Positions 60,126-64,000 of a stretch of DNA of 64,000 nt are shown one piece after another. Every line of letters begins with the position of its first letter. The stretch's first letter is position 1. The notes beneath the pieces are model-generated. The model was not told the DNA's origin. It ran no database searches and was given only the letters and a program-made list of their open reading frames with translations. The stretch is from Alphaproteobacteria bacterium UBA3612 (GTDB taxonomy: Bacteria > Pseudomonadota > Alphaproteobacteria > Sphingomonadales > Sphingomonadaceae). The stretch spans positions 198,151-262,150 of the forward strand of contig DFLT01000007.1 of the NCBI GenBank assembly GCA_002375465.1, written 5' to 3'. A program made the position numbers and the translations under genes.

Positions 60126-60377
60126 TGATAACGACAATAGGTGTGATAATTAGAAAGCTTTGACGATTGGTCGAGCGCTTTGACGCTGACGAGGCATGGC
60201 TGGACTCGTCGATATCAAAAGGTCGCTGCGACCGACCGCCGAGCGTCGCTCGATTGCCTTCGCTTTTTCCGAACAGGTGCTTAAAAAAGGCGCTCATTGG
60301 GCGGCATTCAACTTGTTCCGCAGCTCAGTGATCGCCTTGATCATCTAAGGGCGGCGGGTGGCCCTCACGCCTAGCTA
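60107..60377. mobile_element. Putative left end of an inserted element in comM
   Basis: From TGT at 60107 the sequence changes to AT-rich DNA with TGATAACGACA (60126-60136) and TGTGATAA (60142-60149). Both recur in near-identical form in the palindrome right of the IS element (TGATAAGGACA at 61732-61742; TGTGATAA at 61730-61737). A short minus-strand frame (60088-60297) crosses the junction and is probably not a gene. A 16-codon minus-strand frame overlaps its start in ATGA. No recombinase is encoded before the IS. Confidence 0.5.
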
Positions 60378-60411
60378 TGACCGGCCGCCACCGAGTGGTC
60401 CGGTTTGATTG

Positions 60412-61348
60412 TTAGTGCATTGTCACCTCCGCCGCCACTGCCGCCGGAAGGTGGAGCAAAGCGGAACCGGACGGCGGCGGTGGCGGTATGGCCGTTTCCG
60501 GCGCTGGCGGTCGGTAGCCAAGGCTGCTGTGCGGACGGATCGTATTATAATGGCGCCGCCAGGCCTCGATCAGCACCTTGGCTTCAGCGAGGCTGTAGAA
60601 GATCTCGCCGTTCAGCAGTTCATCGCGCAGCGAGCCGTTAAAGCTCTCGTTATAGCCGTTTTCCCACGGTGATCCCGGCGCGATGTACAGCGTCTTCACG
60701 CCGAGCCGGCCCAACCATTCCTGTACGGCTTTGGCGATAAATTCGCTGCCATTGTCGGACCGGATATGAGCCGGCGGGCCGCGCGACACGAACAGATCGG
60801 CCAGCGCCGCCAGCACATCCTGGTGCTTCATTTTGCGGGCAACGATAAGCGCCAGGCATTCCCGACTCGCTTCGTCGATAATCGTCAGGATGCGGAACTT
60901 GCGGCCGTCATGCGTGCGGCCCTCTACGAAGTCGTATGCCCAAACATGGTCCGGATATTCTGGCCGAAGCCGGATGCAAGATCCATCGTTCAGCCACAGC
61001 CGACCACGCTTCGGTTGATTTTGCGGCACCCCGGCCTTCGCCGGGGCAGGCTCTTCAGTCCCTCCCGCCGCCAGATGCGCTCCACCCGTTTGCGGTTCAC
61101 CGTCCAGCCTGCTTCGCGCAGCAACGCCGTCACCCGCCGATAGCCATACCGGCCATACTGCTTCGCCAAAGCGATGATGTCTTCGGTCAGCGCCTGTTCG
61201 TCATCTGCCCCGCGCGGTGTCTTTCGCTGTGTAGATCGATGCTGGCCAAGCACCCGGCAGACGCGCCTCTCGGACACCGCCAGTTCCCTCCGCACATGAT
61301 CGATGCAGCGCCGCCGCCGCGCGGGGCTCAGAAGTTCCCCGGGCAGCT
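60412..61348 (-). pseudogene. IS3-family transposase OrfB, frameshifted by a 23-nt insertion
   Basis: The upstream part (SPARRRRCIDHVRRELAVSERRVCRVLG... RREGLK) and the downstream part (VPQNQPKRGRLWLNDGS ... to the terminal VTMH) lie in different frames. The DDE residues are visible downstream: WAYDFVEG, RSDNGSEF, and the Glu in NGYNESFNGSLRDELLN. They are joined in the intact family as GLKVPQ. Here 23 extra bases (61030-61052) separate the two and shift the frame, so no functional integrase is expected from this copy. Confidence 0.85.
61030..61052. repeat. 23-nt palindromic insertion in orfB
   Basis: Removing these 23 bases restores GLK-VPQNQPKRGR in frame. They contain most of the perfect hairpin CCCCGGC-CTTC-GCCGGGG (61029-61046). 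The unit looks like a small REP-type palindrome inserted into the transposase gene. Confidence 0.7.
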
Positions 61349-61605
61349 TCCTGCAAGATCAGCTTGTCCAAGGTCAGATCCGAGATCGCTCGGCGAAGTC
61401 GCTGGTTCTCCTTCTCCAGGTCCTTCATCCGACGCGCCTGGTCAGTCTTCAAACCACCATATTCCTTGCGCCACCGGTAATAGGTCTGCTCGCTAATCGC
61501 GATCCGCCGACACGCTTCCAGTGTTGTCGCACCCTGCGCCAGCACGATCTCCGCTTCACGCAGCTTCCCGATGATCTCCTCAGGCGTGTGCTTCTTAGAT
61601 GGCAT
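61201..61605 (-). CDS. IS3-family transposase OrfA (helix-turn-helix subunit)
   Basis: The N-terminal 90 residues are a typical OrfA: KKHTPEEIIGKLREAEIVLAQG, the helix-turn-helix EACRRIAISEQTYYRWRKEYGG, and a leucine-zipper-like DLEKENQRLRRAISDLTLDKLIL. The frame then continues about 45 residues past the expected end (family OrfA proteins stop shortly after EAARG). That suggests a one-base loss there, or simply the frameshift window into orfB. OrfA binds the IS ends. Confidence 0.85.
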   Translation of the reverse strand: MPSKKHTPEEIIGKLREAEIVLAQGATTLEACRRIAISEQTYYRWRKEYGGLKTDQARRMKDLEKENQRLRRAISDLTLDKLILQEAARGTSEPRAAAALHRSCAEGTGGVREARLPGAWPASIYTAKDTARGR

Positions 61606-61710
61606 TCAACGTCTCCTTCATGATCCAAAATACCAAAGATTTTGGACCACTCAGAAGGGGGCAGATCACTTTGGTTGTTAGGCGATCTAGTCGGGACATT
61701 CATCCTCGAC

Positions 61711-61770
61711 GATTAGCAGCTACTTTATATGTGATAAGGACATTATCACATATAACGCGACTGCTAAATC
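61711..61770. repeat. Nested AT-rich palindrome next to the IS element
   Basis: TATATGTGATAA (61726-61737) and TTATCACATATA (61743-61754) are exact 12-bp complements around GGACA. Outside them, GATTAGCAG (61711-61719) and CTGCTAAATC (61761-61770) are also complementary with one extra base and share the same centre. This could be an operator, a recombinase core site or a transposon-end structure. The rest of 61669-61893 shows no gene. Confidence 0.7.
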
Positions 61771-61893
61771 TTATCGGTTGGAACGACTGAGCCTGCGGCG
61801 TTGCTACGTTCGTTCACCAGGGTCACTGCTTAGGGTCGGAGATAGGCAAGCTGAGGCACCTAGCGCGGCCAATCTCAATTAATGTTTTGGCTT

Positions 61894-62616
61894 TCATCTG
61901 CGCAGCACCTCGCGGATGAGTGGTGAAGGATCACTGGCTGGGTTCCGCCAGTCGGCACGGCTGGGATGGCTAACTGTGATTACGGCCGTTCCGTTTTCGG
62001 CCTCATGAGCCGTCGAGGTCCATCCGCGCAGATTCTTTTCTGACCAGCGCGCTATTTCGCGGTCCGCTCGTAAGCGGGCACGCATGCCATTGCCGGTGGT
62101 ACCTCCTAAACAAAGGACGGTTTTAACCTGGACCGCGTCAATAACAGCCGCATGTACAGGCCAACAAAGCTGCATAAGGTCGGCCTTCTCAGCCGCCATC
62201 TGGGCTTCACCCTCCGATCGGACAAAGAACATATTTGAAGCCGGCGTTTTGCGCGGATCTAGACCCACTTCGTCGAACATATGCAGCATGCGGGCCTGCA
62301 TGCCAAACTTACCGGGCACCCTGCCCGCCCAGCTTTCATCGGCATAAGCCGACCAGCTTTGCTTAAGCTGCCGCCATTCTTCAATATCTCGTGCAACCGT
62401 TTCGTCGGCCTGTGCAATAGGCGATCCGCCGGGGTTGAGTCCGAGGATATAAAGATCCGCCGGGCCAGCAAACGCGTCAGGGCCGGTGTAGAAAACCGAT
62501 CCAGATCGGCGCAGAACACGTTCCGGTAGAGCGTCCAAAGCCGCATGAATTGCTGGATCCGTCAAATGTCCGAGCGTGTCGTTCAACGCTCTTCCCCCTA
62601 TAGTAAATTTCTGCAC
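61894..62616 (-). CDS. Uracil-DNA glycosylase-superfamily-like protein
   Basis: A GTG start at 62616 gives 240 residues; an ATG at 62703 would overlap the start of the divergent gene. LYILGLNPGGSPI resembles motif 1 of the UDG superfamily (GxxPG), and ITVSHPSRADWRNP near the end resembles the His-Pro-Ser motif. The middle has VKTVLCLGGTTGNGMRAR. It may excise damaged bases, or be a family member with another role. It is on the accessory side of the comM junction. Confidence 0.65.
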   Translation of the reverse strand: MQKFTIGGRALNDTLGHLTDPAIHAALDALPERVLRRSGSVFYTGPDAFAGPADLYILGLNPGGSPIAQADETVARDIEEWRQLKQSWSAYADESWAGRVPGKFGMQARMLHMFDEVGLDPRKTPASNMFFVRSEGEAQMAAEKADLMQLCWPVHAAVIDAVQVKTVLCLGGTTGNGMRARLRADREIARWSEKNLRGWTSTAHEAENGTAVITVSHPSRADWRNPASDPSPLIREVLRR

Positions 62617-62693
62617 ATGATCAGTTTTGGTTAGCGGGGCTTGGGACGTGCGAACTCCATTGCCGTCCGCTTTTTTGATGTTATAAAACTTGC

Positions 62694-62879
62694 ATGGCAA
62701 CATCAAATGACTTCAAAAGGCCTAAAGGTCGCCCTCCGGTAGATACCATCCCAATCACAGTACGAATGGAGCGCGAGTTGGCGGACACTATCGATTTGTG
62801 GAGGTCTTCTCAGGAAGGCGAACCTTCCCGACCTGAAGCTATTCGTCGATTGGTGGAGCGCGGACTGACCGCTGAATGA
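62694..62879 (+). CDS. Small ribbon-helix-helix-like DNA-binding protein
   Basis: The 61-residue protein has the CopG/Arc pattern: a basic N-terminus (KRPKGRPPVDTIPI), the strand TVRMERELADTIDLW and the helix SRPEAIRRLVERGL. Such proteins are often antitoxins or plasmid/island regulators. Its stop overlaps the ATG of the following decayed gene (ATGA), so it was once translationally coupled to it. No strong ribosome-binding site is seen. Confidence 0.75.
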   Translation: MATSNDFKRPKGRPPVDTIPITVRMERELADTIDLWRSSQEGEPSRPEAIRRLVERGLTAE

Positions 62880-63224
62880 AACTGGACAAGGAGTTAATCA
62901 GAGATATTCTGCTCGCTGTGGAAGCAGACACAGATCACCCTTCTCGACATTGACGGACATTCAAAGCGGTATTGATTATGTGTGACGCCGCTTCACGAAG
63001 CCGGATTGGTCGACGCTGCTAATCTGTGTAGCTTGGGTTCGATTGGCAGCCAAAACACCGCATCTATCGCATGAATTTCTAGATACCATTCGCGGCCCCC
63101 AAATTTGGAGCAAACCAAGGCCGGAGCAGAGAAGGTGGGAGGAGTCAGAATTGCGTTCCCTCGGGAGAGGGCCAAGGAGCTTGCCACGCATCCCGCGGGT
63201 GAACGTCTCGGCACCTCCTTTTAA
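62876..63224 (+). pseudogene. Decayed DUF2513-like gene
   Basis: MKLDKELIRDILLAVEAD starts in frame at 62876, then LLDIDGHSKRY and LHEAGLVDAANL continue in a second frame. DWQPK lies in another, HEFLDTIRGPQIWSKP in another, and KAGAEKVGGVRIAF through ERLGTSF ends at 63224. Put together these match the pattern I recall for DUF2513 proteins (about 110-130 residues), with at least three or four frameshifts. No ORF longer than about 70 codons survives. It is coupled to the ribbon-helix-helix gene. Confidence 0.65.
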
Positions 63225-63349
63225 GCTGCGGACCTCCAGCCCCTCATCTTAAAGACGCTGCGCAAAGGAATGCGTTTTAGTGACGCACACGAAACAATAT
63301 GATATGCAGGTTCCCAAGACTCGAATACGCGAGGTGGGAGCAGCCCGAC

Positions 63350-63619
63350 ATGACGCAACTCGAACGCGCAGCCCGTGCCCTCGCCAAAGTGCAAAAGGGA
63401 ACCGATGACTGGGAATCGCTGGATGAGCAATTGCAGCAGACATTGAAAGATCAGGTTCGCGCAGTTCTCGAGGCCATTCGTATTCCGAGCTATATACAGA
63501 CCCGCGCCGGTCAGCACACCGCTGATCTAATTACAGAAACCCGAACGAGTAGCGTTTGGCAGACGATGGTCGACGTCATACTGACGGAGGTTGACGTCAT
63601 ACTGACGGAGCAAAACTGA
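63350..63619 (+). CDS. Small protein, unknown function
   Basis: ATG at 63350 has GGGAG nine bases upstream. The 89-residue product is helical: QLERAARALAKVQKGTDDW, then DEQLQQTLKDQVRAVLEAIRIP. Its last residues come from a duplicated 21-bp unit (VDVILTE twice). I do not recognise a family. Its position in the accessory segment suggests an island or phage-derived gene. Confidence 0.6.
   Translation: MTQLERAARALAKVQKGTDDWESLDEQLQQTLKDQVRAVLEAIRIPSYIQTRAGQHTADLITETRTSSVWQTMVDVILTEVDVILTEQN
63569..63610 (+). repeat. 21-bp tandem duplication at the 3' end of the unknown gene
   Basis: GTCGACGTCATACTGACGGAG is followed at once by GTTGACGTCATACTGACGGAG, differing by one base. The repeat is in frame, duplicates VDVILTE and leaves only four codons before the stop. 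Confidence 0.85.
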
Positions 63620-63664
63620 CAATATATGTTCTTACTGTTGGAACAATATTATACCGCTGCTGCT

Positions 63665-63690
63665 GGACCGCTGCGCCATGGCAGTGGTCC
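63665..63690. terminator. Hairpin between convergent genes near the right edge
   Basis: GGACCGCTGC pairs with GCAGTGGTCC (one G-T wobble) across a 6-nt loop. It lies between the gene ending at 63619 and the leftward frame ending at 63770. No U-run follows. The remaining gap 63620-63769 shows no gene. Confidence 0.4.
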
Positions 63691-63769
63691 CCGTCTGCTC
63701 CCGTGAACACTAAAACCTACTAGGCTCGATTCCCCCTTTGTCGGGCCTTGGTTCTCAATCGGAAGCGCA

Positions 63770-64000
63770 TCACCTTACGCCGTCAAGAACAGGAAAGCCC
63801 GAGGTGAAGCGCTCGATCACCCGGCCGTCCTCTACGCAAACGATAGGCGCTCCCTGATCTGCGAAGGCTTCGGCCAGGACAGAAGCTTGCCGCATCATCC
63901 CGCGTGAGGCGACCTCACTTGGTTTGAAGTGCATGTAGTAGAGATTGCAGATGTGGGCCCGCTTGCTTGGACATAGCTGTCCGTCGTCAGAACATTCGGC
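63770..64000 (-). CDS. Partial unknown protein entering from the right edge
   Basis: The minus-strand frame is open from the window end to a TGA at 63770-63772 (76 codons). It encodes ...HICNLYYMHFKPSEVASRGMMRQ, then EDGRVIERFTSGFPVLDGVR. The true start lies outside the window or at an internal Met. Codon use fits the genome. No family recognised. Confidence 0.45.
   Translation of the reverse strand, partial: AECSDDGQLCPSKRAHICNLYYMHFKPSEVASRGMMRQASVLAEAFADQGAPIVCVEDGRVIERFTSGFPVLDGVR

Larger units (their letters stand above)
60378..61668 (-). mobile_element. IS3-family insertion sequence with defective transposase
   Basis: The ends are TGACCGGCCGCCACC-GAGTGGTCC on the left, and on the right, read inverted, TGATCTGCCCCCTTCTGAGTGGTCC. 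They align over 24-25 bases. The 1291-bp element carries orfA and orfB on the minus strand, as in the IS407/IS51-like part of the IS3 family. No clear target duplication flanks it (CTA on the left, CTT on the right), hinting at later rearrangement. Confidence 0.82.

Noticed and set aside
60088..60297. 69-codon minus-strand frame crossing the comM junction
   Set aside because: It reads from foreign DNA into comM in antisense and has no recognisable domain. The ATGA overlap with a 16-codon upstream frame is probably chance.
60375..61671. Target-site duplication flanking the IS3 element
   Set aside because: Flanks read CTA on the left and CTT on the right, so no clean 3-4 bp duplication can be claimed.

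Overview
The window looks like a chromosomal segment of an aerobic alphaproteobacterium of the order Sphingomonadales. Four things support this: high GC content, a str-S10-spc-alpha ribosomal superoperon in alphaproteobacterial order, ribosomal protein S5 with a long Gly/Arg-rich N-terminus, and a crtY-crtI-crtB-crtW / crtZ set for ketolated and hydroxylated C40 carotenoids. The genus cannot be fixed from this sequence. LAYOUT. 1-5.2 kb holds metabolic genes: the 3' part of pckA, a J-domain protein, a thioredoxin-fold ferredoxin, a small zinc-ribbon protein, an exported M20 amidohydrolase and a threonine aldolase. 5.3-6.2 kb holds a PEP-CTERM-type exported protein behind a consensus sigma-54 promoter. 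6.2-12.7 kb is the carotenoid locus crtY-crtI-crtB-crtW, with a sulfotransferase and crtZ on the opposite strand; the encoded chemistry runs from GGPP to lycopene, beta-carotene, canthaxanthin and astaxanthin-type xanthophylls. 12.7-18.3 kb holds a small lipoprotein, an acyl-CoA dehydrogenase, a LytS/LytTR-type two-component pair, a [2Fe-2S] ferredoxin, an AlkA-type glycosylase and mtgA. 18.3-37.8 kb is the ribosomal block: rpsL-rpsG-fusA-tuf-rpsJ-rplC-rplD-rplW-rplB-rpsS-rplV-rpsC-rplP-rpmC-rpsQ-rplN-rplX-rplE-rpsN-rpsH-rplF-rplR-rpsE-rpmD-rplO-secY-adk-rpsM-rpsK-rpoA-rplQ. It has recognisable promoters before rpsL and rpsM, and candidate attenuator or terminator hairpins before rpsL and between tuf and rpsJ. 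37.9-46.3 kb holds ubiG, a DUF2093 protein, an M23 lipoprotein, the tightly overlapping trehalose operon otsB-GH15-otsA, an MFS transporter, a membrane-anchored unknown and tRNA-Thr(GGT). 46.2-54.4 kb holds an aminopeptidase P, a TauE/SafE permease, an MpaB-like oxygenase, an aminoglycoside-phosphotransferase-fold kinase, a dienelactone hydrolase, a CorC/HlyC-type protein, an OmpA-type lipoprotein and TusA. 54.4-58.9 kb is the engB-yidC-yidD-rnpA-rpmH block, read leftward, followed by a VTT-domain membrane protein. rpmH lies wholly inside the only rnpA reading frame that has a canonical start codon. RIGHT END. comM/yifB (58.9-60.1 kb) breaks off abruptly, and everything beyond it looks like accessory DNA. 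This part contains an IS3-family element with recognisable ends (60378-61668) whose transposase is broken by a 23-nt palindromic insertion, and an AT-rich nested palindrome. It also contains a uracil-DNA-glycosylase-like gene, a ribbon-helix-helix gene coupled to a decayed DUF2513-like gene, and unknown short genes that run off the edge. HOW IT WORKS TOGETHER. Most of the window is housekeeping translation and envelope assembly (ribosome, SecY, YidC, YidD, EngB). It is flanked by stress and surface functions (carotenoids, trehalose, PEP-CTERM protein, lipoproteins). The points most worth a second look are the sulfotransferase inside the carotenoid locus, the sigma-54/PEP-CTERM unit, the nested rnpA/rpmH arrangement, the rpsL leader and the comM island junction.
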